From: Sessilibacter corallicola
Lineage (GTDB): Bacteria; Pseudomonadota; Gammaproteobacteria; Pseudomonadales; Cellvibrionaceae
Direction: 5' to 3'
DNA: 64,000 bases
NCBI RefSeq assembly: GCF_021290925.1
Contig: NZ_JAJSLX010000004.1
Location: forward strand, 186,001-250,000
The notes beneath the pieces are model-generated. The model did no database searches. It was given only the letters and a program-made list of their open reading frames with translations, and was not told the DNA's origin. Shown piece after piece: positions 39,146-47,833 of this stretch. The stretch's first letter is position 1. Each line of letters begins with the position of its first letter. The translations under genes and the position numbers were made by a program.

Positions 39146-39371
39146 GGGTATTCCTTGTTTAATGTTAAATTAATTGTTACAGGAATTAGAGAATGGTTAG
39201 AGCGGGAAGGGAACTAGCAGGATTAGCAGTTACTGTGGTTCTAGGTAACGAGGGGTTCACATTTAATCAATTGATTTAGGTTTCTAATTTCTACCTACAT
39301 CTTAATCAGTCAAATAAACTGCGTATAGAGATCTCTAACTTCTTAATTCAGTGGTGTTTCGTACTGATCAG

Positions 39372-39401
39372 GTGTATTCCCCGCATACGCGAGGCTTAAA
39401 T
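39372..39401 (+). repeat. Isolated decayed CRISPR repeat
   Basis: The segment GTGTATTCCCCGCATACGCG followed by AGGCTTAAATG matches the array repeat with a few substitutions and small insertions, in the same orientation. It lies 1.7 kb beyond the end of the array, with the Tse2-like operon in between. Confidence 0.75.
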
Positions 39402-39484
39402 GTTGATTATCTCGTTTTAATGGTTAACTCTATTTTTACAGGGTAATTTGCCAATGTATTAAATTAATCGGGAACCAGAAGTAC

Positions 39485-41557
39485 TTAAAACTTATAAGCC
39501 GCTGAAACCCGAAGTGTGCGCGGTTCTAGCACATGAAAATGAATATCTTCTGTGCCTTGGCCGCTGGCTTCGCCGGGTAAACGTGATTCGTAGAAGTAAT
39601 CAATGTCGTGGTCGTCGCTGTCGGTGACATTTAAAACATCGGCTTTTACGGACCAATTATTTGCATCGTAGCCTACGCGTAAATTCATTAATGTGCTCGC
39701 GTCCGAGGTAACCGATCCGTCTTCGGTTAATGGTCGTTCGCCAAAGTAACGCAGGCGTAAGCTGCCGTACCAGCCACCGTCAAAGTTGGCGTTAATTCCG
39801 GCTTGAAAAACGTCTTCAACGGTGCCCGGAATTTCATTGCCTTCGGGGGCGGAATCACCGAATTCAGAATCTGTGTAAGCGTATTCAATGTCCACCGACC
39901 ATTGATCATTAATGTAATAATACGCGGTTAATTCAATGCCTTTGCGTTCGGAGCTGCGGCTGGCTTCGGTATTGCCTGCATCGCCGACGAATAATAATTC
40001 GCTGTCTAAATCTAGGGTCCATAAGGCAAGGGAAGTATTAATGCGATTGCTGATAAATCCACGCACACCAATTTCGTAACCTTCTGAACGCACTAATGGG
40101 TCAACAGAATCGACGGCGTCGCCGCTGGAAGGATCAATTCGAATTGTGGTGCCGCGCGCATCGTTGGAATGAAAACCTTGTCCGGCCGATAAATAGGTTT
40201 CCCATTCGTTGTCGAAGGTATAAATTAAATTACCTTTTACGGATGTGAGATTGTCATCGGTGCTGCCACTGTTCGTGGAAAGATCAACGCTGTTGGCATT
40301 AATACCCACTTGGTCGTCTACGTCGAAATCGTAATAGTCGTGACGCACGCTAACTACGCTGCGAAATTTTTCAGTCCAGGCAATGCGATTTTCCCAAAAC
40401 AAACCAACGCTGGATTCTTTGACTGTGTCGTTCCGTACTACGCCCAATCGTTGGCGTTGGCGAGTTTGGTACAGGCCCACTTCGTCAATATCGTCAACGC
40501 GCAATTCAGCCCCAAAACGGTTGGTCATGGTTCGGCCTGATAAATAACCTTCGGCTAGGTAATTTAATTGGCCGCCGTAAATGGTGCGATCGTCGACTTG
40601 TTCGAATTGGTCGCCATTAATTTCGTCTTCTAAAAATAAGGTGAAGTTCGACCATAGATTAAGATCGGAATCGATAAAATACGCCGAGCCTTGCCAATGA
40701 TCAAATTGCCAGTTGGTGTTTATGCTGTAACGGCTGGATTCGCCGCCAACGCTGGTATCAATTGAACCAAGATCGCTAATCAGATTTTGTTCTACGGCGC
40801 GCAACGGAATTTGATCGGCGCTGTTCCAGCTGTTGTCGTACCCCATAAAAGCCACGCTGATTTGACCTTGGCTTAATGGAATGGTGTGCTTGGCAAGCAC
40901 GTTTATTTTTTCAAGGTCTTCGTCGATGTCGGTCCAAGGGCCGTCGGAACGATTACTTTCTAGCGCAAAAAGCGTTTCGCCACCGGCAAATTCAACGCTG
41001 TTCATAACGAGCAATCGAGCAAAAGAATCTTCCCCAACTGTGCCTTCTATTGTGCCGTGCTCGACAGAATTCGCTGTGGTAATTTCTGCGCTGCCTGCGC
41101 CACTGAAATCACCAACATCGGCGTAGTAAGCGCCTTTTTTGTAGGCCAGTTGTGAGACGGTTTCGGGAATTAAAAAATTAAGATCGGTGTAACCTTGGCC
41201 GTGACCGTGGGTTCGCATATTTACCGGCATGCCATCAATAAACGTGGCAAAGTCGGTGCCGTGGTCTAAATTGAATCCGCGCAGAAAATACTGATTTGCC
41301 TTACCCGTGCCGCTGTGTTGAGTGGCAACCAATCCCGGTACTAATTCCAGTACTTCGCCGGTACGCAACAACGGACGAATTTCAATTTCTTCTTGACCCA
41401 CAACGCCTTCGGAGGCAGAAATTGCATCGCCGACCAAGTTAGTTTGGCGGCCGACAACGGTGATGGATTCAAGGCCAGTGCCGTGAGCACTCGCTTGAGC
41501 GGCGATTAATTCACCGAAAACACCCATAAGCAAAACGCCTTTGATCCTTTTCATCAC
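39485..41557 (-). CDS. TonB-dependent outer membrane receptor
   Basis: A 690-residue outer-membrane receptor with a signal peptide (ending near AQASA), a plug domain with a TonB-box-like ITVVGR near residue 33, LRTGEVLELVPGLVATQHSG, and YFLRGFNLDHGTDFATFIDG, then a 22-strand barrel ending in RVSAAYKF with the C-terminal aromatic. The plug carries a His-rich NMRTHGHGQGYTD, common in this subgroup. The substrate is not evident. The gene is divergent from blaI-type and M56 genes (105-bp gap), which may control it. Confidence 0.9.
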   Translation of the reverse strand: MMKRIKGVLLMGVFGELIAAQASAHGTGLESITVVGRQTNLVGDAISASEGVVGQEEIEIRPLLRTGEVLELVPGLVATQHSGTGKANQYFLRGFNLDHGTDFATFIDGMPVNMRTHGHGQGYTDLNFLIPETVSQLAYKKGAYYADVGDFSGAGSAEITTANSVEHGTIEGTVGEDSFARLLVMNSVEFAGGETLFALESNRSDGPWTDIDEDLEKINVLAKHTIPLSQGQISVAFMGYDNSWNSADQIPLRAVEQNLISDLGSIDTSVGGESSRYSINTNWQFDHWQGSAYFIDSDLNLWSNFTLFLEDEINGDQFEQVDDRTIYGGQLNYLAEGYLSGRTMTNRFGAELRVDDIDEVGLYQTRQRQRLGVVRNDTVKESSVGLFWENRIAWTEKFRSVVSVRHDYYDFDVDDQVGINANSVDLSTNSGSTDDNLTSVKGNLIYTFDNEWETYLSAGQGFHSNDARGTTIRIDPSSGDAVDSVDPLVRSEGYEIGVRGFISNRINTSLALWTLDLDSELLFVGDAGNTEASRSSERKGIELTAYYYINDQWSVDIEYAYTDSEFGDSAPEGNEIPGTVEDVFQAGINANFDGGWYGSLRLRYFGERPLTEDGSVTSDASTLMNLRVGYDANNWSVKADVLNVTDSDDHDIDYFYESRLPGEASGQGTEDIHFHVLEPRTLRVSAAYKF

Positions 41558-41662
41558 CCGTGTAACCCCTTATTATTCGGTATCTTTTGGCACAGTGATT
41601 GCGCCGAGTTGTCTATCTGTATTATCAATCACGAACTGAAAACCGATAAGTCATAGGCTTTT

Positions 41663-42100
41663 ATGAAGAAGATCGCCCACACATTGGGACAGTTGTTGGG
41701 TAAACCACGGTCACAACCTGCGCCGCAACTTGGCGAGCGGGAATTAGAGGTGATGAAAATCTGCTGGCAATCGAATACCTTGTCGGCGAAAGAGATCTTA
41801 GAACAGCTCTCCAGTGATTCACTCAGCTTAAGTAGCCTGCAAAGTACCTTGGAGCGATTGCACCGAAAAAATCTGTTGCTGCGAGAAAAGCAGGGTAGGT
41901 TTTATGTGTATTCGGCGGCGGTGAGTCGTCGGGAAATCATCACGCAATTACTGGGCGATATTACCGAGCAAATCAGTGATGGCGATATTGCTCCGATGAT
42001 TTCCGGGTTTATGGATTTTATCGACCAAACAGACGCTAAGCCGTTAAACACCAACCTGAAAAAATCCATCGAGCGTTTGCCCTCCAACGATGACGAGTAG
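41663..42100 (+). CDS. BlaI/MecI/CopY family repressor
   Basis: A 145-residue regulator with a winged helix near the N-terminus (LGERELEVMKICWQ, LSAKEILEQLSSD, SLQSTLERLHRKNLLLREKQGRFYVY) as in Penicillinase_R, and a C-terminal dimerisation helix. Such repressors are released by proteolysis through a membrane M56 protease, here the overlapping next gene. It likely controls itself and possibly the divergent TonB receptor. I could not identify a clear operator palindrome in the 105-bp gap. Confidence 0.88.
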   Translation: MKKIAHTLGQLLGKPRSQPAPQLGERELEVMKICWQSNTLSAKEILEQLSSDSLSLSSLQSTLERLHRKNLLLREKQGRFYVYSAAVSRREIITQLLGDITEQISDGDIAPMISGFMDFIDQTDAKPLNTNLKKSIERLPSNDDE

Positions 42101-43061
42101 CGTGTTATTGGCGGTGTTGAATTACCTGTTCGGTTGGACGACATTAACCGTGCTGTTGTCTTTGCTGTTGGCAGCGGGCTATCCAGTTTTTGCTCGAATT
42201 GTTAAACACAATTCCGCCGAAGACTCCGCATTTTTTACGCTAATATACGGCTTACTTGCGCCGATAGCGACTACCGCATCTTTGGTGGTGTTATCGTTAC
42301 CGGCGTTGTCTTCTTACATTATTGCCGATCATTGTCACGGTGATGATTGCACGCCGCACGCGCTTCATATCACCACCGATACCGTTGAAGGCGTTGTTAC
42401 CGTGATTGCTGCGGTTGGATTATTAACGGTGTTTATTGTTGCGGTATTAATGCAGTTAATGCGCGCGCAACGAAATTTAAATACGTTGAAGAATTTTTCC
42501 GAACCCGCGCAATCGACTTTTCGGGTGGTTGAAACTGACGCTCACCTGGCGTGGTGTGCGGGGTTATTTAAACCACAAATCTACGTATCCAGTGGTTTGA
42601 TTCAATCGTTAACGACTGAACAATTAAACTTGGTTTTGTTGCACGAGCATTCTCACGCCGTGCGCAAAGATAATTTGCGCAAGTGGTGTTTGCATTGGGC
42701 GTCTATTATTTGGCCGAAAAAGCTCAGAGCTAAAATCCGCCAAGATCATTCTAATTATGCCGAGCTTGCCAGTGATGCTGCCGTAGCTCGCAGCTACAAC
42801 AACATTGACCAAGACGTATTCGTTAGCACATTGCAAGCGTGCGCGGCGTGTAAAAAGCCGAATCAGGAATTTGAGTCGGTTGCCAATAAGTTGCGAGAAA
42901 ATGCCTTTGAAAGCCAGAGGATTGAACAATCCACTCACAAAGATGCCTTGAGTCGATTCTCTTTTTTCAAATCTATGGTGATTACTCTTTGGCTTTGGGT
43001 GGCAGCGGTTATATCCTCCATTTATTTTGGTCACCCGCTGTTGGAGTGGTTGTCTCGATAG
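42090..43061 (+). CDS. BlaR1-like M56 membrane metallopeptidase
   Basis: A 323-residue membrane protease with four hydrophobic segments (about 10-30, 45-72, 105-125, 300-318) and a cytoplasmic zincin domain: LLHEHSHAVRKDN supplies HExxH near residue 188, and ELASDAAVARSY the downstream acid. No C-terminal penicillin-sensor domain, so it is a signal protease of the short M56 type rather than a beta-lactam receptor. Its start overlaps the regulator by 11 nt. Confidence 0.87.
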   Translation: MTSSVLLAVLNYLFGWTTLTVLLSLLLAAGYPVFARIVKHNSAEDSAFFTLIYGLLAPIATTASLVVLSLPALSSYIIADHCHGDDCTPHALHITTDTVEGVVTVIAAVGLLTVFIVAVLMQLMRAQRNLNTLKNFSEPAQSTFRVVETDAHLAWCAGLFKPQIYVSSGLIQSLTTEQLNLVLLHEHSHAVRKDNLRKWCLHWASIIWPKKLRAKIRQDHSNYAELASDAAVARSYNNIDQDVFVSTLQACAACKKPNQEFESVANKLRENAFESQRIEQSTHKDALSRFSFFKSMVITLWLWVAAVISSIYFGHPLLEWLSR

Positions 43062-43124
43062 CGCTTGTCTTGATAACACTTGTCTCGATAACCGGTGTCC
43101 TTATAACAACAGTCTCTACAGCAG
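43050..43124. repeat. Five 15-bp tandem near-repeats over the end of the M56 gene
   Basis: Units begin at 43050, 43065, 43080, 43095 and 43110: TTGTCTCGATAGCGC, TTGTCTTGATAACAC, TTGTCTCGATAACCG, GTGTCCTTATAACAA, CAGTCTCTACAGCAG. The first contains the gene's last codons and stop. Units 2-4 carry a further in-frame stop at the same place. Confidence 0.85.
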
Positions 43125-43301
43125 TCATTTCTATATGTTTTCAGAATTATTGGTTTTGTTCATATTGTTCATGAACAGTATGAACAAAATTATCAAAAGG
43201 GCTTAAATGCACATTAGTACCACAAAATAGTAATTCAACGACGTCATTTGTAACCTCTCTTTCACACGATAATAAACATAAAATAAAAAGAGAACGTTCA
43301 G

Positions 43302-44543
43302 ATGAAAAAAATCTACACCTGCGTGGGGCTTTTACTCACGTCCTCTGTTTCATTCGCCGAGGTCGATCTTTCCAGTTTAGAAGCCAGAATCAAACAGCTC
43401 GAAGAACAGCTTTCCAATCAAGAAATCTCCCGCAAAAAACAAGCAGAATTACTTACCTTCGGCGGCCGCCTGCAACTGGACTACAATCAGTTTGATGGTG
43501 CTTACAATGCTGTCAATGGTGGCGACACGGGTGCTGAATTATTTCCGCGCCGAGTTCGCATTTCTGCGGAAGGGGAGCAGGACGATCTCGATTTTAAACT
43601 GATTATGGATTTTTCCGAAGGCGAAGCTGAAATTCTGTTATTGCGTTTTCGCTATACCGGTTTTGAAAACGGTCCCAAAATTAAATTTGGTCGCATTCGT
43701 GAAGATATTTCATTGGATGCATTAACCAGCAGCAAACACCTCGCGCTTATCGAGCGCTCCAGTTACGCAAACACCATGTCTCCGTTTTTCCGTTACGGTG
43801 TTTCCGCGTATCAATCGTTTGATTCTGGCCTTCGCTACGCCGTGGGTGTGTACAACAACGATGCTTTTGGCTCCGATGGCGATGATGAATCCAGCAATTT
43901 AAGTTTGTCTTACAGCTCGCGTTTAACGTGGTCTCATGTGCCAGCTCAAGGTAACGTTTTTCATGTGGGTGCTTGGCATTCGTTACGTGAAATGGACGGC
44001 GATATTTTAAATGCAGCGTTTGCCCGCGGTGAAATTCGTGAACCCGAAGTTCGTTTGGTGAATTACGCCGCAGGTGGTGATACCGCTGCGGTTGATCAAA
44101 TCAATCAATACGGTGTTGAGTTGGGTTGGCAGAAAGACGCATTTTTATTGCAAGCAGAATACGGCGAGCGTGAAATCGAAACCGAAAATTCTGCGTCCAT
44201 TTTGGATGGCGAAACCTACGAAGGTTATTACGTGCAAGCCAGTTATTTTTTAACCGGTGAATCTCGACGTTATTCAAAAGGCAGTGCCAAGTGGAGTTCA
44301 CCAAAAGGCGTTCGAAACGCGTGGGAAGTGGCGGCACGTTTTTCTTCCTTTGATGCCACCAGTGATAGCCAAGGAACTGAACTCGAAACATTTACTCTCG
44401 GTGCGTCTTATTATTTAAATCCCGACGTTCGATTTATGCTGAATTACGTTCACAGTGAAGTTTCTGGTCCGGGTGTTTCGGCACTGCTCGGTAATGAAGA
44501 CGAAGGCGACGGCATTACCGCAAGAATTCATTACGAATTTTAA
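43302..44543 (+). CDS. Porin of the OprO/OprP type in the tct locus
   Basis: A 413-residue outer-membrane porin with a signal peptide (cleavage after SVSFA), a short coiled-coil stretch (LEARIKQLEEQLSNQEISRK) and a 16-strand barrel of the phosphate-selective porin O/P family (FGGRLQLDYNQF, FKLIMDFSEGEAE, IKFGRIREDISLD). It ends in IHYEF with the C-terminal Phe. Position before tctCBA suggests that it admits the carboxylate substrate rather than phosphate. Confidence 0.85.
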   Translation: MKKIYTCVGLLLTSSVSFAEVDLSSLEARIKQLEEQLSNQEISRKKQAELLTFGGRLQLDYNQFDGAYNAVNGGDTGAELFPRRVRISAEGEQDDLDFKLIMDFSEGEAEILLLRFRYTGFENGPKIKFGRIREDISLDALTSSKHLALIERSSYANTMSPFFRYGVSAYQSFDSGLRYAVGVYNNDAFGSDGDDESSNLSLSYSSRLTWSHVPAQGNVFHVGAWHSLREMDGDILNAAFARGEIREPEVRLVNYAAGGDTAAVDQINQYGVELGWQKDAFLLQAEYGEREIETENSASILDGETYEGYYVQASYFLTGESRRYSKGSAKWSSPKGVRNAWEVAARFSSFDATSDSQGTELETFTLGASYYLNPDVRFMLNYVHSEVSGPGVSALLGNEDEGDGITARIHYEF

Positions 44544-44606
44544 GTGCGCTTGAGTTAATCCGTTTTTAATTTTTCAACTGCTCGTCAAAATAAGTTAGGT
44601 CGTAAC

Positions 44607-45596
44607 ATGAAAAAATATAAGCTTGCTCGAAAAATTCTCGCAGTTGCTTTGGTCGGTGTCTTTTCTCAGTCGAGTATCGCGTTTGAACAAAGCCGCTCGA
44701 TCGACTGTATTGCGCCAGCGGCACCCGGCGGCGGTTGGGATTTTACCTGCCGTTCCATCGGTAAGGTGATGTCTGATTTGGATATTATCTCGGGCACCGT
44801 TCAAACCAACAATATGCCCGGCGCCGGTGGTGGTGTTGCGTTTGCTCACGTGGTGGGTAAACGCAAAAAAGACTCGTCATTAATGGTTGCCTCCAGCACG
44901 TCCACAACCACACGTTTGGCCCAGCGTCAGTTTCCTGGAATGGATCCCGAAGGCGTGCGTTGGGCCGGAGCCGTGGGTGCGGATTTCGGTGTGATTGCGG
45001 TGGGGAATAGCTCGCCCTATAACACCTTAAACGAATTGATTGATGCAATAAAAAAAGACCCCAAGCAGGTTAAATTTGCTGGTGGCAGTGCCGCTGGTGG
45101 TTGGGATCATTTAAAAGTATTAATTGCCGCTAAATCCGGCGGCGTCACCGATCTTAAACACATTCCTTATCTTGCTTTTGCCGGTGGTGCCGAAGCTTTA
45201 ACCCAAGTTGTTGGCGGACATATTTCTGCTTTCACCGGAGACGTTTCTGAAATTATCGGCTTTTTAGATTCTGGCGATGTTCGTGTATTGGCAGTGCTTT
45301 CTGACGAACGTTTGCCCGCACCATTAAATGATTTACCCACGGCAAAAGAACAAAACATTGAGGCCGTCGCCCCCAACTGGCGTGGATTTTATGTGCCCAA
45401 AAATATTTCCGATGAAGCCTATCAATGGTGGGTGCAAAGCTTGGATCAAATTTATGTGAGCGAGCAATGGCAAGCGGTAATGCGTCAAAGTGGATTAATG
45501 CCGTTTCATAAAACCGGTGCTGAATTTAAAACCTTTGTTGATCAACAAGTGCAAGACATTCGTGCAATCTCAAAAGATGTAGGATTAATTCGATGA
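44607..45596 (+). CDS. tctC: Tripartite tricarboxylate transporter binding protein TctC
   Basis: A 329-residue periplasmic binding protein with a signal peptide (cleavage near QSSIAFEQS). It has the Bug/TctC hallmarks IAPAAPGGGWDFTCR near the mature N-terminus and NNMPGAGGGVAFAHV, with GGSAAGGWDHL in the second lobe. It delivers a di- or tricarboxylate to TctAB. The extra cysteines at DCIAPAA and FTCRS are typical of the citrate-like subgroup. It overlaps tctB by 4 nt. Confidence 0.92.
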   Translation: MKKYKLARKILAVALVGVFSQSSIAFEQSRSIDCIAPAAPGGGWDFTCRSIGKVMSDLDIISGTVQTNNMPGAGGGVAFAHVVGKRKKDSSLMVASSTSTTTRLAQRQFPGMDPEGVRWAGAVGADFGVIAVGNSSPYNTLNELIDAIKKDPKQVKFAGGSAAGGWDHLKVLIAAKSGGVTDLKHIPYLAFAGGAEALTQVVGGHISAFTGDVSEIIGFLDSGDVRVLAVLSDERLPAPLNDLPTAKEQNIEAVAPNWRGFYVPKNISDEAYQWWVQSLDQIYVSEQWQAVMRQSGLMPFHKTGAEFKTFVDQQVQDIRAISKDVGLIR

Positions 45597-46033
45597 AAGA
45601 CGATTGTTTATTAGGCATCGTCTTGTTGCTGGTGTCGTTTGTGTACGGTTGGGAAGCCGTACACTTTCCCGAACCGTTTGGCGGTGCTGAAGTGGTTGGC
45701 CCTGAAACCTTCCCGATTCTATTGGCGTTAATTTTAGGATTAAGTAGCGTGTATTTAATCGTAAAACCCGATCCCAATGGCGAATGGCCGGTATTATCGA
45801 TGTTGGGTCAGTTGTTGATGGTGATTGTTGTCCTGGCAATATTCGCCGCTATTTTAGAGCCGATTGGCTTTATTCCGGCGACGATATTTTTGGTGTCGGT
45901 ATTGTGTTGGCGCATGGGTACGCGGCCTAAATCAGCATTAATCACCGGGGTGTCCTGTGCGATTTCTGTATTTTTATTATTTAATTTTGTCTTGGATTTG
46001 CATTTACCCGCCGGAATTTTGGAGTTTAGCTGA
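45593..46033 (+). CDS. tctB: Tripartite tricarboxylate transporter small membrane subunit TctB
   Basis: A 146-residue protein with four predicted transmembrane helices, the fixed pattern of TctB (DUF1468). The N-terminal GIVLLLVSFVYGWEAVHFPE and the VGPETFPILLALIL motif are characteristic. ATGA overlap with tctC and a one-base overlap with tctA show translational coupling. Confidence 0.92.
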   Translation: MKDDCLLGIVLLLVSFVYGWEAVHFPEPFGGAEVVGPETFPILLALILGLSSVYLIVKPDPNGEWPVLSMLGQLLMVIVVLAIFAAILEPIGFIPATIFLVSVLCWRMGTRPKSALITGVSCAISVFLLFNFVLDLHLPAGILEFS

Positions 46034-47628
46034 TGGAGACGCTTAACTATTTACTGCAAGGTTTTGCCGTTGCATTAACCTTTGAAAATCTAATGTTTGC
46101 CGCCCTCGGTGCGCTTTTGGGTACACTAGTTGGTGCACTGCCAGGCCTGGGCCCGGCCAACGGGGTGGCAATTTTAATTCCACTGGCGTTCAGTTTGGGG
46201 CTCTCGGCACAGGCGTCGTTAATTTTGCTCACGGCCGTTTACGCTGGAGCCATGTACGGTGGGCGAATTTCGAGTATTTTATTGAATATTCCCGGCGATG
46301 AACCGGCCATGATGACGTGTTTAGACGGCCACCCGATGGCGTTAAAAGGAAAGGCGGCAGAATCTTTGGCGATTTCTGCAATGGCTTCTTTTATCGGCAG
46401 TTTTATCGCCACCATTGGCTTGGTTATTTTAGCGCCTTGGCTCGCCCGCTTTGCGTTAAAATTTGGACCCGCAGAATATTTTGCTTTATTCACTTTGGCC
46501 TTTGCCACACTCGGCGGTATTACCGGCAAAAACCAATTTAAAACCATTATTGCCGCTTGCATTGGCTTAATGATTGCCACAGTTGGTGTGGATTTAAGCA
46601 CCGGTAACCAGCGTTACACCTACGACATATTAGAGTTGTACGAAGGCATTGACTTTATTATCGCGATTGTCGGTTTATTTGCCATCAGTGAGCTGTTGTT
46701 TTTTATTGAAAAACATCAGGGCAATGGCCTGAAAAAAGTTACCCTCAATAAATTAAAATTGTCCTTAAAAGACATTGTCAATATTTTACCAACAAGCTTG
46801 CGCGGTTCTATTCTCGGATTTTTTGCCGGCGTGTTACCGGGCGCGGGTGCGTCATTGGGCAGCTTTATTAGCTACACGCTTGAGAAAAAAGTAGCGCGCG
46901 ATAAAAGCCAATTTGGCAAGGGCGATCCTCGAGGTATTGCCGCGCCCGAAGCAGGTAACAACGCTTCGGCAAATGGCGCGTTGGTTCCCATGTTAACGCT
47001 GGGAGTTCCGGGCAGTGGTACAACGGCGGTGTTATTGGCGATGTTGGTGTCGTTAAATATTCAGCCAGGGCCAATGTTATTTACTCAAAATGCGGATTTG
47101 GTGTGGGGTGTTATTGCGGCTTTATTTATTGGTAATTTAATTTTATTGTTAATGAACATTCCAATGGTTGGTGTGTTTGTAAAATTATTGAGTGTACCGC
47201 CAAAATATCTAATGCCAATTGTGACTTTAATTGCTTCCGTGGGAATTTTTGCGATCAGCGGTAGTGCCTTAGATCTCTTCTTTATGATTGGCTTTGGTAT
47301 TATGGGTTACGTATTACGTAAACTCGATATTCCATTAGTACCGATTATTTTGGGCATGTTGCTCGGCCCAGAAATGGAAAAAAGTTTACGTCATGCATTA
47401 ACGTTGTCAGACGGTAATTGGAGCGTGTTGTGGTCAAGCAGTTTATCGGTGAGTATTTGGGCGTTGGCGTTACTTGGATTGGTGTTGCCTTATTTAATTG
47501 GACCAATTTTGCGCCGAAGAATGGCAAATTCCAGTGCTGACACGACTCAGGTTCATACTAAGGCCCAGACTCACGCTAAGACCCAGTCTGCGAATATAAA
47601 CACTGAATCCGAAATTACCGAATCCTAA
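46033..47628 (+). CDS. tctA: Tripartite tricarboxylate transporter large membrane subunit TctA
   Basis: A 531-residue permease with about 11-12 helices driving substrate import by an ion gradient. The two family motifs are present: [20 protein letters not shown] near residue 37 and [16 protein letters not shown] near 263, plus [21 protein letters not shown]. The C-terminal tail holds a short 6-residue repeat ([18 protein letters not shown]) encoded by 18-bp near-repeats, not expected in the family. Ends the porin-tctCBA unit. Confidence 0.93.
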   Translation: METLNYLLQGFAVALTFENLMFAALGALLGTLVGALPGLGPANGVAILIPLAFSLGLSAQASLILLTAVYAGAMYGGRISSILLNIPGDEPAMMTCLDGHPMALKGKAAESLAISAMASFIGSFIATIGLVILAPWLARFALKFGPAEYFALFTLAFATLGGITGKNQFKTIIAACIGLMIATVGVDLSTGNQRYTYDILELYEGIDFIIAIVGLFAISELLFFIEKHQGNGLKKVTLNKLKLSLKDIVNILPTSLRGSILGFFAGVLPGAGASLGSFISYTLEKKVARDKSQFGKGDPRGIAAPEAGNNASANGALVPMLTLGVPGSGTTAVLLAMLVSLNIQPGPMLFTQNADLVWGVIAALFIGNLILLLMNIPMVGVFVKLLSVPPKYLMPIVTLIASVGIFAISGSALDLFFMIGFGIMGYVLRKLDIPLVPIILGMLLGPEMEKSLRHALTLSDGNWSVLWSSSLSVSIWALALLGLVLPYLIGPILRRRMANSSADTTQVHTKAQTHAKTQSANINTESEITES

Positions 47629-47736
47629 TTAAACGTTATTGAGTGGTTGTTGGTAAACTCCGTTATCACACTAAAACAAGGTGCTAACGCGAGTTTTTAC
47701 TTTATGGTGAATGTCTCTATTGAAATGTCTAAGCCA

Positions 47737-47784
47737 TTGGTATTTCTAATATTAGTTATTTCTAGCACTAGTTATTTCTAAGCC
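47737..47784. repeat. Three 16-bp tandem near-repeats after tctA
   Basis: TTGGTATTTCTAATAT, TAGTTATTTCTAGCAC and TAGTTATTTCTAAGCC run without gaps, ending about 20 bp before the terminator hairpin. Confidence 0.6.
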
Positions 47785-47804
47785 ATAGAAACATTACCTC
47801 TTGC

Positions 47805-47826
47805 GGGGCAGTAATGCCCCTTTTTT
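47805..47826 (+). terminator. Intrinsic terminator directly before the sensor kinase start
   Basis: GGGGCA, loop GTAA, TGCCCC, then six T. It ends only 7 nt before the kinase ATG, so it occupies the usual ribosome-site position and could act as an attenuator between tctA and the kinase. Confidence 0.8.
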
Positions 47827-47833
47827 AATAATA

